The notes beneath the pieces are model-generated. The model ran no database searches. It was given only the letters and a program-made list of their open reading frames with translations, and was not told the DNA's origin. The position numbers and the translations under genes are program-made. Below, in pieces: positions 47,801 through 61,575 of a stretch of DNA of 64,000 nucleotides; the first letter of the stretch is position 1, and the number at the start of each line of letters is the position of its first letter. This stretch comes from Doris montereyensis (Eukaryota; Mollusca; Gastropoda; Nudibranchia; Dorididae): the NCBI GenBank assembly GCA_037039925.1, contig JAXRKP010000070.1:192501-256500 (forward strand). Reading direction: 5' to 3'.

Positions 47801-48880
47801 GTTATATCTCCCCACCCTTTGATTGCGATATAGTAAGCCAGTAAGCGTTATTGTTTTGTTGAGGGTTTTTTGTTGGTTGTTTTATTTATTTATTTTTCTG
47901 CTGTAGGTACTGTGATTGTGTCATGGGTTTCTCGATAACTGCTATTATTATGTCGGCATCCATCTATGATTATGCAATGGACCTCCTTTATAAATGCTGT
48001 ATGGTAAGGGGAATTGTATCATCAGCCAACTCTCTAACTTCTAGTCCTCCCTCCCTCCCCCTAACCCTTGCTCCCTACAACCCTTGCTATATTTTTTATC
48101 GACTTCGAGAGAAATAAAGAAGGTACCGGTGTTATCCAATGGTTTAAAAAACAAATGTTTTTCTAGCATTTCTCCCCTCACAACAGCTTTCGTGAATAAT
48201 TTTAACATGTGTCATAGTAACGTCTCCCAAGTTACCAGGCTGAATCTGAGTTATAATGTGACAAACCAGGTTGTCTGAAATGTGAGGAGAAGCGTGTGAA
48301 AATATTGTAGTTTGTTCCAGTGGCCTGATTCGAGGCCAATGACCGGCCCATCTTCCGTCTTGTATGTTACACGCATGACAAAGTTGTAGTAACGTATGAT
48401 CGGGTAGAAATCAAGGATAAAACCTTGTCTTGTTGTGAAAGACCTTTGACTTTGACTCTCCACAAACACGCACTGTTAGCCGTGATAATAGGTTTTGGCC
48501 AGGACTATTCAGCTATATCAGGACGGCCTGTTAAACTGCCAAATAGATCTTAACCGCACCTACAGAACATGCATTCTTATCTTCTTCAAACATACCAAAC
48601 GCTAACTAGAGCCTGTACAGCTGTCATCCACTGATCAGAGTGTGTGAGTACCTGAACACGCATCGGGTGTAATTGCAAACATATAAGACGAGCCCGGGTT
48701 TTCGATTCCAGCGTGTAGGTCGCTATGCCTCGACTCCTCATTTAATCATGGAGGTTTGTGTCTAAGGTGACCTGCAAGTAGAGACGAGGGGGTGTGACTA
48801 TTTTTACAAAATCAGTACAGCTTGCTGCATTAATTTCATCAAGTAAGGATATTTTCTTGATACTTCGTACCGTGGACGGT
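47801..48880. other. Intergenic stretch
   Basis: No exon or RNA gene that I can support. Confidence 0.35.
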
Positions 48881-48886
48881 AGACAG

Positions 48887-49020
48887 GGGCTACTGGTAGG
48901 TTTTAGTTCTTTTCTTTCAGTATTTACGTTCACTCTCTTGCCCTTCATATTGCTGTTTTCTCTTAATTCACCCTGAGATCACCGCATTTGATGAACAGGG
49001 GTAAATTTCAATTAAACAAA
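48887..49020 (+). repeat. Dispersed repeat family R1, copy c
   Basis: One of the clearest copies: CTACTGGTAGGTTTTAGTTC, CTTCATATTGCTGTTTTCTC, AATTCACCCTGAGATCACCG, then GGGGTAAATTTCAATTAAAC. Confidence 0.65.
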
Positions 49021-50905
49021 TAATACTTCGTACCGACCAAATGGATGCTTTGAATATCCGTGGCAGCCAAGCGTGCAATGTTGAATAACCACCAGGAAAA
49101 GCTCAACCTGAACAGCGGCGGGCCAACCTATAATCCATACAAAACAATACCTATTGATCAAAGGATCGCTACGTTAAGCAATGTTAGGCCGCATCGTCTG
49201 TGTGGAAATTATCTTAATTACTCGGATCATAGTCAGCTTTGCTGGGCGCGCAAGTGCTAATACACACTTAAGTGCATCTTGCTTTCCACCGAGCACACCC
49301 TGAAAGAGGGCGACAGTTACTGTGCGTTTGCAACGCTTACTGTATTACTGTATTGCAAACAGTGATAAAATATTATCATAATATCTCGCCCTCAGGGAGT
49401 ATTCGTAGAGCTTTCCGGTACCGGTGGCTGATCGACTCTTTGCTTATTCATAAATTCTGCTATTCAGCCATTTATTCTGCCAGCCCTTGTGTCGATTCGC
49501 TAGCCTGCATCGCATTTCCTCCTGCGGTTATCAGTTCTTGCAACTGTGGCATTGTATCCTTTCCGTGGAGGGAGTGAGTTAGTTTACTACGCTTTGGCAG
49601 TTTTGTTTGTCGGCACAGCTGATAACCTTTTCGTGGAGTCTGATATTTGGCACATCTATTGTTTTATTCATGTTTACGAGGGCTAGTGTTTTGAGCACGA
49701 TGCCGGAGCTTCCTGGCAGTAAGGCAATGTATTGGAGCATTAGCATTATTCATATCGTGGGATAGATGACTGATGTGTACTGGAGAGCTAGCTGTCTCAA
49801 TCATTTATCAGGTCTCCCACCTCTTGGGTCTCACAGACAACATAGTTGTAAACTTACTGCTCGTACCATTAGACATGCCACCCAATCTACTTTTGTAGGG
49901 CCTTTTTATATTTAAATGTTATGAATGAACATAATAATTTAGTATGCATGCTAGTATGTGTGCATATAAACAGACATAAAATGGCAGGCGCCGGTCATCT
50001 AAATCTTTTTCATTATCGCTCGAAACTTGCTGTTGTTCATCCTCACGGGTCCTCACCCCCTCCCCCCTTCCTCCCTGGCCTGACCCTTCCCATCTTACAT
50101 TCATCGTCTGCTGTCATTACTGCCAAAGCACTTTGGCATCCACCCTGGTTCCTAGGATATCATCGATCCTTGAGCAAATAGTGCTTATAGTCTGTGTTCC
50201 CGTTGTTTGGACGCTGTGATACGACCTGCCATTCCTTCCTTCCCCTGTGTTGTTATTATTATGTAGTAGTGATGGCGCTATGTTATAGGGATGGCACTGC
50301 TCTTTGAATCTAAGCCTTAATTTGAGATTTTTGGCGCAAAGGGAAGGCGTCGGGTGATTTTAGTAAAATTGGATGCAGATCTTTAATTTGGATGTATGCT
50401 GGACCTTTTTCCTGCTCTTGCACATTATACATAGTCGGACTTTGTAGGTATCTTGGGATGGGGGTGGGTGTTAAGTCTAAAAGAAAATCGATGAAGCAAT
50501 CAAATAAAGAAATTGAAACATTCAATATGTATATCTTCGAGTTAACTTCAGTAACTGTTTGGTAAAGTTTGTCGGCGAATTCCTTTTTTAAAAGTTAACA
50601 AAGCAAAAGTTATAAGCAAAGAACAAATAACCCCCCCTCCCTTCGTCTGAAGTTTCGAATATTAGGAGAGCTTTCTAACAGTCCTTGTATCTTGATCTGA
50701 CTTCTTATGATACCGGCGTGGTAGAATGGGCATTTACTTTCCCAATAGGTCACTAAAATTTAAGACACTGTCATTCAGTTTGAACTATATTAAAAAAAAA
50801 TAAAAAAAAAAAAAAATAATATATATATACATATATACATATATATATAGTCATATCTCATTAATTGTCTTGTTGGATGTTATCTTGTACTTATGTCGTC
50901 GGCAC
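49021..50905. other. Intergenic stretch
   Basis: No gene recognised. An A-rich/TA-rich patch lies at 50790-50850. Confidence 0.35.
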
Positions 50906-50909
50906 TTGA

Positions 50910-51165
50910 TGGGCGTTACTGGTAGATCCTACCGCTTCTTTCCTTTCACTATTTCACGTTCTTTCATCTTACTGTTTCCTCTGAAAAATAGATGGTTGGC
51001 GGGTGTTACTAGTGGAATGAATTTTTTCCTTTCACTCTAACACGTTCTTTCATCTAGCTGTTTCCTCTTCATTCACCTTGAGATCACTGCATATGGTGGA
51101 CGGGCTCATATCTCAATTAAACAAACCTCTGAACTGACCCTGAGATCACTGCGTATGTTGAACGA
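50910..51165 (+). repeat. Dispersed repeat family R1, copies d, e and f in tandem
   Basis: Three partial copies sit head to tail: d (50910-50990, 5' part only), e (50991-51128, nearly complete, with TTTCATCTAGCTGTTTCCTC and CACCTTGAGATCACTGCATA) and f (51129-51165, only CCTGAGATCACTGCGTATG and flanks). Confidence 0.65.
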
Positions 51166-51276
51166 ACAGACTGCTTCTGAGCGAATTACTCACTGTCGTT
51201 GGATTGCGTGTGATCGATCTTTTTAGAGTCTACCGTTACTTCCAGACCAGTCGTCCCTTGACTGGCAAGCAGACAT

Positions 51277-51277
<1 letters not shown>

Positions 51278-51363
<86 letters not shown>
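51278..51363. repeat. (CT)n microsatellite
   Basis: About 43 CT units. A short C10 run follows at 51420. Confidence 0.95.
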
Positions 51364-51367
<4 letters not shown>

Positions 51368-51429
51368 CTTTCCTCTCTCTCTTAGTCTCCTTTCCTAGTT
51401 CTCTCTTAGTCTCCCCGCCCCCCCCCCCC

Positions 51430-53683
51430 GCTTTGCTCTGCCTCTTTCTCCATCTCCTATTGTGTGCACAGGAAGCACTATTTTAATACTAGTATTTGGC
51501 AGATTAATTATATATCTGTTCTTTATAGTGTTCATTTACTTTGTTATTAGTGTCTAAATTATAATATTATTATTATACATTATCAACTTATACTTTTTGG
51601 CTTCTGTCAGTTTTCTTGGATAAACCAGCGATGTGTAGCCACACGTGTTCTAATAATAAAGGTTGAAATGGTTCCCTCCTGTGTCCAAATGTTTGTCTAT
51701 TGATTGGGTGACAGCCGGCTGTTTTTTTCTTGCCAACAGTTCTTCCTTTCTATCGTGCAACAAATGTGGCAGAGGCTCACGTCCTTCAATGGCTGTAACA
51801 GCAGCATCGGTATTAGTAACGCATGGAGTGATTCGAGGCCTTCGGATGAGCTTCGTTGATATTATGTTTTCCAATGCTAATTCTTGGATTAGTGACGATA
51901 GATAAGTGAAAGTAAAAGTATGTACATAGTCCAAGATATTGCGTTTTTCAATGCTAATTCTGAGATATCCCTTGAAACGTGTACTTCTCATGCGAAATCA
52001 TTTCATTTGAATATATTTTTGTTTAAATAGTTGTAAAGTATCATTATTGTGATGTGTCAGTAACTATTTCGTACCTCTTCCTGCTCATTGTCATTTGAGC
52101 TGATGAAAAGTTTGTTGTGTCCCATGATAATTTATAGCATAGAGGCAAGTTGAGAACGCACTATTAGGGCACTATTAGGGGCTGCGTTGTTTGTCCGTGC
52201 GTGTTGCCTCCTTATCGGTGAATTTATTTATTTGTATATCGACTTATTTATCTATCTTCAAAACTATTGTATTCATATTTCAGTTGTCATGAGCGTTGAG
52301 CTATTATCTTTTTTTTCTTTCCTTTTCGTTGTATGCCTTGTGGATAAACAACACGACGCTGGCAAGGAGCCCTGTTTTTGTCCGTTGCTGTAGAAATAGC
52401 GTGCTGGCGATATGTCATTTTGTTGAGTTTTTTTTTTTACTTCTAATTTCTATCTCTCAACACCGGCTGTTACATAAACGTTTTTGCTCGTAAACTACTA
52501 AACCTAGTTATGATAATAGTATTAATACCGTTGAAGAGGAAAATCTTTCTTTTCTGCTACAGTGATGAAACACGGAAGTCGGTGCTTAGTGTGTATTTTT
52601 AGAGCTTGAAGTAGCCAATCCCTGACCATCCGCTTGTCTTTATTCTCGGCCTTGACAGTTGCACTCTGTATGAAGGTCACGATTCTCACGTCTGTCAACA
52701 AGGAACTTTACTGTGAACATTGTGTTTTTCTCGATTAAGACATTCACAACTTAAAGGTTTCTACTAAAGTGAATTAATTTAGAAATGATACATGAACTCC
52801 AACGCGTATTATTTGTTATATTTTAAACAAATGATTTACTTCTTTGAAGTCGTCTCACAAAATAGGAAAATTCCGTTATATGCAGTAAAAAAAAAAAGGA
52901 AAAAAACCCAACCCTATTGCACGAACGTTTGTTAGTATTCTCGGTATACCTGAGTGGATACGCAGTCATCGTGTACTTAAAGGCAGAACATAATTTGCTG
53001 GCCTGGTGTGGCGTAGGTTTGTGCGGGTGCGCGTGTGTGTATGCCGTCATAACTTATCTGTCTGTGCTGTAGCCTAGCAAGACTGTTCTGCAGGTCAGTG
53101 ACTTTCAGAAGATTGGCGTGCATGCGATAGATTTAGAAACCCACTGCCTAGTGTGTGAAAAGAAAGGTAGATTTGTCCACGGAGAATAAAACAATCTGTA
53201 AAATGCGGTCTCAAGAGTGTTCATAAATATCATATATATGCGGGGGTTTTTTTACACGAGTTCATCAATGGCACTTCTTGTTCTGTTAGAGTTCCGCCGT
53301 CAAGCTTGAACGCAACGAGCGCAGTTCACGCTTTGAATCGAATCTCAGAGCTGAGTCAGCAACCTTGACCAAGACTTCTTAACAGCTAGAATTATTTTTT
53401 CCTCCCAGTGACGATTGAGTGATTTGAAGCTCAAACCAGTGTGTTATTCTTCTTCACCTGACCTTCTTTCCGGCTTGAACGACATTGAGTGACACGGGAA
53501 CATACTGACGTCTGCTAGTGTTCTTCTGCTGTTTGGACATTTATTCTAAAGGGAAAATTAAGATTTTTTTAATGAACGGATTTTGAGAGACAAAAGAAAC
53601 GAAAACAGTTCTCAGAAATATAGGAAGTATCGATTTCTTGTTGATAAGGATTCGGTTTTCTTCAATTCTGGAAGGATAACATT
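51430..53683. other. Upstream region and possible 5' UTR of the EML gene
   Basis: No coding exon is certain. The minus-strand frame at 51991-51650 (114 codons) has no family I recognise. A TATA-like ATATCATATATATG lies at 53226-53240. Sequence from about 53290 to the ATG at 53684 is the likely 5' UTR, with no way to place the transcription start from sequence alone. Confidence 0.3.
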
Positions 53684-53747
53684 ATGGAAGAATTTAACGG
53701 TCTTTGCGATCCTGCCACAGAGTCTGAGGTGTCTCAGATTTCCAACG
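53684..53747 (+). CDS. EML: EML microtubule-associated protein, first coding exon
   Basis: The ATG at 53684 (G at +4) opens MEEFNGLCDPATESEVSQIS with 64 coding bases, ending in a donor (CG/GTAAGA) at 53748, phase 1. Vertebrate EML1-4 proteins likewise begin with a short acidic peptide of about 20 residues before their coiled coil. The single leftover G joins the AT of the next exon to make Asp. EML proteins bind microtubules and tubulin in spindle and interphase arrays. Only the N-terminus lies in this window, so the paralogue (EML1-4 type) cannot be fixed. Confidence comes mainly from exons 2 and 3 continuing in phase. Confidence 0.8.
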
Positions 53748-53860
53748 GTAAGATTTTATCTTTTTTTATGGTTTGATGAAGTGTACTTTTAGATCGTTCT
53801 CTTGTTTGAAACTGATAAACCATGTACTTGTGTTTATACTTAAACGAGAGGAGAATAAAG

Positions 53861-53864
<4 letters not shown>

Positions 53865-53946
<82 letters not shown>
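53865..53946. repeat. (TA)n microsatellite
   Basis: About 40 TA units inside EML intron 1. Confidence 0.95.
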
Positions 53947-53955
<9 letters not shown>

Positions 53956-55844
53956 TATAACGAGAGGGAGAGGGGGAGAGAGAGAAGAGGGGGAAGAGGA
54001 AGAGGGGTTAGTTTATCTCTTGACTTGGTCTCTAACACCTGCCATATGATCACATAGCTATAGATTTCTCGTTAAGAACGATACACACAGCACGTTATAA
54101 ACGTGATATGTAGGTCAAGACGTTGCTATTTTTTATTTTAACGAACAGCCTTGAAAAGGGAAGAATTTTCGGACATTGGCCCGACTGAAAAGAGCAACAC
54201 CGGAGTGCGGTTTTTAAAAATTCTATATATACATACTACATGTATGTATTAACTACTTTACTAATTTACTATTACACTTTGTTTCCATCCATAACTTTAA
54301 AGGCAATCATATAATTATTTAACTGGGTGTTCAAACATCGTTCTCTTCAGTAAATCAATAGCTAATGGAATTATCGCATTTGATGAGTTCTGTATATTGA
54401 TTATTTACGGTACCGACCAAATCAATATTTCAACCATCGAACGCTTTCAAATTAGCCCTGTGTTTGCCACACACAGCTGTGTAAATTGTAACAGATGCTC
54501 ACTCCTCCCTCGCATAGCGACACGGCATGGCGAAGGGAGTGCGTGCTATGGACTGTATGGGGGTAGTGTTGGAGACAGGCGAGGATGGGAGGTGTGTGTA
54601 TGTGGGCTGGGGCTGGGGCTTGGGTGGGGGTATATGCGGCTATTGTTGTCCTGAGGCTTCGTACTGATTCCATTGACAGAATGTTTTTGGCTTCAAATCC
54701 TGTTCTGTGGCAACTTATGACCTTGGAATCTATGGCAGTTTTGTTTAAAAACATCCTTGATAATTATTACGAATTATACTTTATTATAATCTAGTGTGAA
54801 AGTGTCTGTTGGACATGTCATGCAGAAAACTCAAAGACTCCGTGTTATTTGGGTCATAGGTCATGTGGGACAGGAAGACTAGATAATTTGAATCGAGGCG
54901 ATGTGTGCGCACACTCTTAGTCCCGTGGTGACCACTTTTTTGTAGAGAAAGAACAACAAATAAAAGTAAATCACACCATAAAAATAACAAAATAACGCAG
55001 AAACAGAATAAAAACACATGATTTCCGTGAGTACAGGAGAGAATTTACAGAGTGAACCATGACTAAAATACTGGTGACATCATACCCCCTCCCCTCCTTC
55101 GTGGGTACAGTCGTGTTTTGTGTAGGAGGGGGGGTCTTTTTTCAGACACATTTGTTTGATTGCTATGTCAGGTGCCAAGAGTATTAAACTAGAGCCAAAG
55201 CTCGCCTCGTTCAACTTATGCTTGAAATAATTGTGAAAGAGGAAAAAGCAAGGCGAGAAATCAGTTTGTTTATTGTCACTCGTAATAACTTGAAATTATG
55301 TACCTTTTATAACTTTCTTGAATATGGACGCCACAAAAACTATATAACGCGGACTTTTCTTTACTTTTTCTGATTAAAAATGATAAATTCAAGGACCTTA
55401 CGTCAGTTTGGGCTCATTACATGTTTTTCTCTCACACTCACGGCGTCTACTTTTCATTCTAACCGCCATTTTGAGGCCTTAGCATTGTTGTGTCACCTGA
55501 AAACAACAAGCTTTTTAATGGGAGATTTGTTGATACAAGCCACGCTTCATTTTGCTCTCTGTGTAAATCGAGACTGAGGCATACCATACATGATCATTAG
55601 TAATAGTTCACATTTGTAAGGAGACAAGTTTGTGCCGATTCATTCAGCCAGATCGAAGTGTTTTGGCCACATTCCAGATTTATGAGACGGTAGATATATT
55701 TATTTCACTGTGACACAATACAGCCGTTACAAGTATTGAACTGAATGGGTCATTTTTGCAGTAAATAATTTACTTGTTCAAGGCACGATGCATGAGATAT
55801 TTGAGTGCTGTCATAATGAGGCTTTCTCTTATGCAAATGTCATT

Positions 55845-55990
55845 GTGGGGATGACGGTCTCATGGTGGACATCTCAATTTGAGACGTTGAGGTCATGGGT
55901 TCGAATACAGGTTTCACTTGTCTTGACATTGTGTTGCTGCAAATGGCGCTTGTAATTTGTCATCCCTCCACCCTGGTGTCAATGGGTACC
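55845..55990 (+). mobile_element. tRNA-derived SINE, copy C
   Basis: B box GGGTTCGAATAC (55897-55908), a degraded A box near 55863, then GACATTGTGTTGCTGCAAAT and CCACCCTGGTGTCAATGGGT. These parallel GTTGTGTTCCTTGCGAAAG and CGACCCAGGTGCAAATGGAT in copy A. It ends in ATCCATC-type repeats that lead into a (TA)n array. Confidence 0.6.
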
Positions 55991-56186
<196 letters not shown>

Positions 56187-56480
56187 CCTTGCTTTTATCT
56201 TGTTCAAAACACTACATATACTATACTCCTCTAAGTTACAATTGACGATACATGTATTTAGATCTACTTGTCCTTTCCCTAAAAAAAAATCGAGCAGGGT
56301 CATGTATTGATTTTGTTGGGGTTTTTCTTTCTTACTGGCAATAATGACAGTCTTCTGTCGTCTTTAACACGGCTTGCAGCCACCACAATCCTCGCACTTG
56401 TGAGAAGATTCTGAAGAAGAGAAAATTGAGATATTGATCCTGACTATTTGCTATATTTCTTGAAATTCAATCGTCCCCAG

Positions 56481-56627
56481 ATGGCTTATTGAATCAAGAC
56501 AAGGAAGATGTCGTTGACAGAGTTGCCTTCCTTGAGAAGAAAGTGTCGAAGCAGGAAGATGAGATCGTCTGCCTCAAGTCGGCAATGTCTGACGTCATCA
56601 GGAGGTTGGGTGTCCTGGAGTCTGGAG
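56481..56627 (+). CDS. EML: EML microtubule-associated protein, exon 2 (trimerisation coiled coil)
   Basis: Acceptor CCCCAG at 56475-56480; 147 bases in phase 1; donor GAG/GTGAGT at 56628. It encodes GLLNQDKEDVVDRV, then AFLEKKVSKQEDEIVCLKSA and MSDVIRRLGVLESG. The heptad pattern (V-V-x-x-V-x-x-L-E-x-x-V) and the order V-x-x-Q-E-D-E-I-x-x-L-K-x-A-x-x-D-V-x-R-R-L match the N-terminal coiled coil of EML1-4, which forms trimers and is needed for microtubule binding. This exon is the strongest evidence for the gene's identity. Confidence 0.9.
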
Positions 56628-57790
56628 GTGAGTGTCGATGTTTGTGGTATGTCTAGTGATGATATTGATATTTATTTTTTTTTAAAGTTTAGAAGGAATT
56701 ACTTTTGGATAAAACTATATCTTACACATGTACATATCAAAGGAATAAAAAAAAAGTGGAAAATCACGTCCTCCTTTTTGTCATTCGAAATTTACTCCTG
56801 ATCAGCAGCGTTAGAATGAACAAAAAGGGTCAGGACAGACGGTAATATCTTCCTATGTATAATCATTTCGTTTGATCCATGTATGTTATGCCGATTAGAT
56901 ACAGATTCGTACGAGGCTTCCTATATTTTTTGCATATAACCACTCCTTACTATTGGTTTTACAAAGCCAGTGCGATATGCCACAATCGGTCCCGAGTGTC
57001 TTCTTACAAAGTGACGTCATCAGGCAACAGGTTGCCTAGCACAATCTTCATCTGGCTACATTCCTTTTATCTGACATAACGATATATTGCCTTCGAGGGA
57101 TATGTTGTCTCCGAGAATGAAATAACGCACCCTCACCTTTTCCCCCCGTGCATTCCTTTTACGATGTGAAGTTCCAAAATCAGTTTAAGAAGACAACCAG
57201 AGACATGTTATAAATATATTGTTTTCGCACAAGAACTGTTAACATTTAGAAGCTAGGTTCTGCAATTGGATCCAAATGTTCAAAAGGGCTTAGAGTGGTC
57301 TGAAAAGACAGTGTGGCTACGAAAGCCGAAGGCCCTGGATTTCCAGGGTATGTTCAGTGAGCAGGCGCTCTAAATAGTCTGATTTGGTGGAAAACCCGAG
57401 CCTCGAAAAAATGTACGCTAATCATAACGTCAAATGGCAGTGGCAAACCCAGTGATTGGACGCCAACGGGTGTCTACATGGAAAGCTTCACTTGAAAGTA
57501 CCAAGTAAAATCTTAGATGTAAAGCAACGCTTAGGTTTGGTGATCGATCAAAAGCATGTATTTGGTCCATTTCACAGTCTTTGGCAAACTGGAAAATTAT
57601 CCTGAAAGTTCAACGTTCTGTTTAACAGCTTAACCCAAAATGACCGATTAAAATGGTGGAGCTGAATACAAAAGCGTTTTAGCTGTGTTTGTTTTGTTTT
57701 CTAAAACGAAGTAAGGTTAAATAAAAATTGTGGTTGTTGATATCACTTAGATTATGACGAGGGTTTTGGGTCTGGGTTTGTCTTTTTCAG
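56628..57790 (+). other. EML intron 2
   Basis: GTGAGT donor to TTTTTCAG acceptor, about 1.16 kb. Nothing recognisable inside. Confidence 0.8.
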
Positions 57791-58067
57791 CATCTCACAG
57801 CACGTCAGCGCTTCCATCCAAGCCTGGCAGGCCAATGCACGCCAGACCGAAGTCCATGGCGGGATTCTCTGACCGCAGCAGCAACAGCCGCAGTCACTTG
57901 AATGCCCTGGAAAATGTCAACGTCATGTCAAAACATCACGCGCCAGCTACATCACGAGGCCCACCCAGGGCCAGCAGCTCGCGACTCTCCAACGCTCACA
58001 ATCTGAGCAAGTGGTCATCACTGTCCACCTCCACCGAGATGACCAACTCACAGCTTACCCCTACCTC
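57791..58067 (+). CDS. EML: EML microtubule-associated protein, exon 3 (basic Ser-rich linker)
   Basis: Acceptor TTTTTCAG at 57783-57790; 277 bases continuing the phase 1 frame; donor TC/GTAAGT at 58068, phase 2. It encodes SHSTSALPSKPGRPMHARPK, SMAGFSDRSSNSRSHLNAL and further Ser/Arg/Pro-rich sequence to TNSQLTPTS. In EML1-4 a Ser/Thr/basic unstructured region lies between the coiled coil and the HELP/TAPE propeller and helps bind microtubules. This exon fits that slot, but its sequence is not closely conserved. The following exons must lie beyond the window or remain unfound. Confidence 0.8.
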
Positions 58068-59153
58068 GTAAGTTTGAAGTTTCTCCATTTCATACTTTCA
58101 ATTTGGTTCAAGTTTTGTTTTCTCTTCCATTTCTGTCGAGTAACATTCATTAACATCATTGAAATATAATGTAATATATTATCCATTTGCATGTCAATGC
58201 ATTTTTCGAGATAGATAACAAAAAAAGAGAGTAATGTTAGTGTATTTAATGCGTATTTTTCAGTCATCTATTAGTCATGAATCTAATGTAACAATCCAAA
58301 TTTATTCTAAATGTTGTATGCTCCACATTAGTGTTCTTAGAAAAATGTAATGATGTCGTTGTTACCTGTTTAGTTTGTATTTTGTGTCGATTTTTGGTTC
58401 TTAACTTGTTTGTACAAAATTTTGTGGTTTTGGTTGATGTTAAATTATCTGTGTCAAAATGCATGCCATGCTTACACAAAGGGTCCACTTATGTGTGCAA
58501 TATAAATTTTGTTACAGTGCATTGTGAGTGCATGGTGTCTCTGCCTAACTTTTATGAATTTGTATTTAGTGTATGCGAATGTTTTGAGGTGTTTTGGAAT
58601 AGAACGTCTTTGTCGTAGGATGCTTTTGGTGCTCTTGTTACTGTTGAATGGGTTCTTTTACTACTACGATGCTCAGTAGCAGCTGCGCGCACAGCAGGCA
58701 GGAACTTGCCGGATGCTTCTCTCCCAGGTCACTATCTGAGATGGTGGGACTCTCTATAGATGGAATGCAAGTAGATTCCTAAGTCAGTTTATAAAGCAAA
58801 ACTTCTAAAATATGTAACACTAGCTGAAGGGGGAGAATACACCAATGAGTATTTAGAGACGCCATGGAGGAAGAAAAAGAAATCCCAAAGAGGTAAACTG
58901 GAGGCATTGCAAGGTAATCTGTGATTCTATGGACAGTGTCTAATTTTCAATCGTCTCATGCTTTCCAAATCTAAAGTGATCACCAGGATGTGGAACTTCG
59001 TTGTACATTCCAAATTTTCAAATCGTAAATACCAGTACATGTATATAATCTAATTATTATGAGCCAAATTAATGTAAGTGTGCTGATGTGGGGCACAATG
59101 CCATTTTTGTACACAAATCAAGCCTGATTTTTCAACTACAATTCCAGATCACC

Positions 59154-59318
<165 letters not shown>

Positions 59319-60702
59319 CCCCTTTATGTAATGCATATCTTGTCTATCTATCTAGCAATCTGTCAGAATACTACTGTTTTACTTATTGTATACACTCTCA
59401 TATTGTTCTGTTATGATCATCCTGTGTTTTCAGCACCAACAACAAAATTTGACTTTCAATGTCTTTTGATGCTCTTTTCACTGTCCTGTCAGATTGCGCA
59501 TGTCTCCTGCTGACAACTCTATATCAGAACTTTTTTTTTCAACCGATTATTTACATTATACAGCATGACTATCTCACCCTGACTAAAATTGAATAAACCA
59601 AAACAATAGCATGATTATATCACCATTGACTAATATGGAATAAAACAGCTTAAGCATGGTTATCCAGAGCTGCCAAGTGTCCTCTTCGGAGGGAAAGTCC
59701 CTCCCAAACGTCATAAATTTGTCTCCCCCCCCCCCCCCCCGCCCCCAAACGACATTAATGTTTCCTTCCGTCCCTCCATTCGACTCATCGGTGACCTGTT
59801 TCTGTTCTTTTTTGTGGTCAATATTGTTAGTGTGTTCCAGTATTTTGAGTGGCTAGTATCGATATGGTATTATTATGTAATTCATTCAATCCTCCGTCAA
59901 ATAATATTCTCCAGAAGCGTTTATTCTTCAGTCTTCAATAACAAATAATCGAATATGGAATTTGTATTACTTTTGTATTAACCTACTTCTGCGTTGACGG
60001 CACGTAAAGATCCTTGTTAGGTATCTGGTGAAAGGAAGTCTCTGCTATCTCAGGTTTAAACTCCAAGTGTCGAAGCGACCGAGTCAGTGAAATATGTCCA
60101 CCCATTTCCTTATTTGTCCCATTCTATCTCCATATCTGTCCTCTTCTCTTTTTTCTCAACTTGCGTGGGTCTGATTATCTCACCTTGACCAAAATGAGAA
60201 AGCAAACAAACAAAAAAACAACCAAATAAAACAGAACTTTGGTGTCAGGATGAGCTCACCTTCTGTCGTCACAGTGCCTCGTGCCAGTGTTAATGTATAA
60301 ATGAAAATATCGACGTAACTCAGCCTGGAGAAAACCCTAACGACTAGATGAAGAAGTAGGTCAAACCCCAACAACTCCTTCCATCATGACAGTAATCTTT
60401 TGATTGTCCCCTGGTGTCGAGATCCATGGTGGCACTCTTTATTGGATGATGAAAGTTAGCAGATGATGACGTATTATGTTTGGTGGAAATGATGACATAT
60501 TGCTAGTTAGGGTATTTTCTCTTTTTCGATCTTCTTATCTGTGGATATTGATATATAAGTCCAGACTTTGGTTCTCAATACAATATTTTATAACAAGGTT
60601 TAAGAAGTTTCATAGCAAGATAATGCTACTTTGGACAGCTTTGAGATATGCGACAAGACACAAAACTTCAATGTTTATTTCGGTGTGCTTTCTGTAACTA
60701 TC

Positions 60703-60832
60703 CGTGGGCGGCACATGTAGATCCTACTCCTTTCCTTTATCGCTTTTATATGTCTTTCGTTTTGTTCTTTTGTCACAATTCACCTTGACATCACAGCATA
60801 TAGTAGGCGGATTAAATTCAATGTAACAAACA
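60703..60832 (+). repeat. Dispersed repeat family R1, copy g
   Basis: CGTGGGCGG, TAGATCCTACTCCTTTCCTT, CAATTCACCTTGACATCACA and GGCGGATTAAATTCAATGTA in family order, more diverged than copies c and e. Confidence 0.5.
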
Positions 60833-61499
60833 CACTTTCTAACCGTTCACTGTAACTGGAAGCTGCGACTGAGGGCCAGGTGTCTTCTACTTGGATGCAG
60901 TAGGTCAACCTAACTTTTCCGGCAATCTGGAATGTCGGTCGATTACTAATGTTTCCTTTCCTTTCGTTCTATTACATAATAATCTTACCTGTCTTTGTGT
61001 CTTTAAAACATGTATTAAAGTAAGTCGTGCGAACGAGCTCTCTCCGGCCTCGAAGTCAAATGTCTCCAACAACAATCTGAGGAATGCAAGTACCCTGAGA
61101 CATTAACTGTTATCTGTCATTTAGTGTGTACCCGTGCATGTAACTGACCAGTAGCTGGACATGTGGTTACGACTAGTGAGCTTCCACTTTTCTGTGTCGT
61201 AAATGTCTCAATTATAGGCCTGTGCTTCAATGAAGTATTTTATTCATTCACCTTGTCATGTGACCGTGTTCCGTGCTGGAGGGGGTGGTGGAGGGGGGGG
61301 GGATTCTACCTAGATCTATGTCTGTTCGTGTTTTATTTGTTTTGGTGGAGAAAGAGAAAGGCGATGGAACGGTATTTCATTAGATTTACGGTCTGAGTAG
61401 TCCTTTATACACATTTACCATGAATGCGTCTGTCATGGCTTCTTAAGAAATCTCCCACCTGTTTTACTCCAAGGACGTGCAAGTCAGATTCAAGAAAAA

Positions 61500-61505
61500 G
61501 AGAGG

Positions 61506-61571
<66 letters not shown>
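61500..61571. repeat. (GA)n microsatellite followed by short tandem repeats
   Basis: About 33 GA units, then (CAGA)n (61576-61591) and two copies of GACCGTCTCGGGCAGCCAG (61590-61626). Confidence 0.9.

Positions 61572-61575
<4 letters not shown>

Noticed and set aside
51650..51991. Minus-strand open frame of 114 codons, considered as a transposase C-terminus
   Set aside because: Compared by eye with piggyBac and hAT tails; no diagnostic Cys pattern or motif. Left unassigned.
53766..54053. Tyr/Ile-repeat frames over (TA)n arrays
   Set aside because: Microsatellite translation artefact inside EML intron 1 (also 55895-56310).
58800..58905. Possible EML exon 4 (Lys-rich stretch before GTAAAC)
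   Set aside because: No pyrimidine-rich acceptor in the right phase and no EML-like sequence.
61000..61110. Another possible EML exon
   Set aside because: The open stretch is short, donor and acceptor are poor, and the frame needed by exon 3 gives no EML-like protein.
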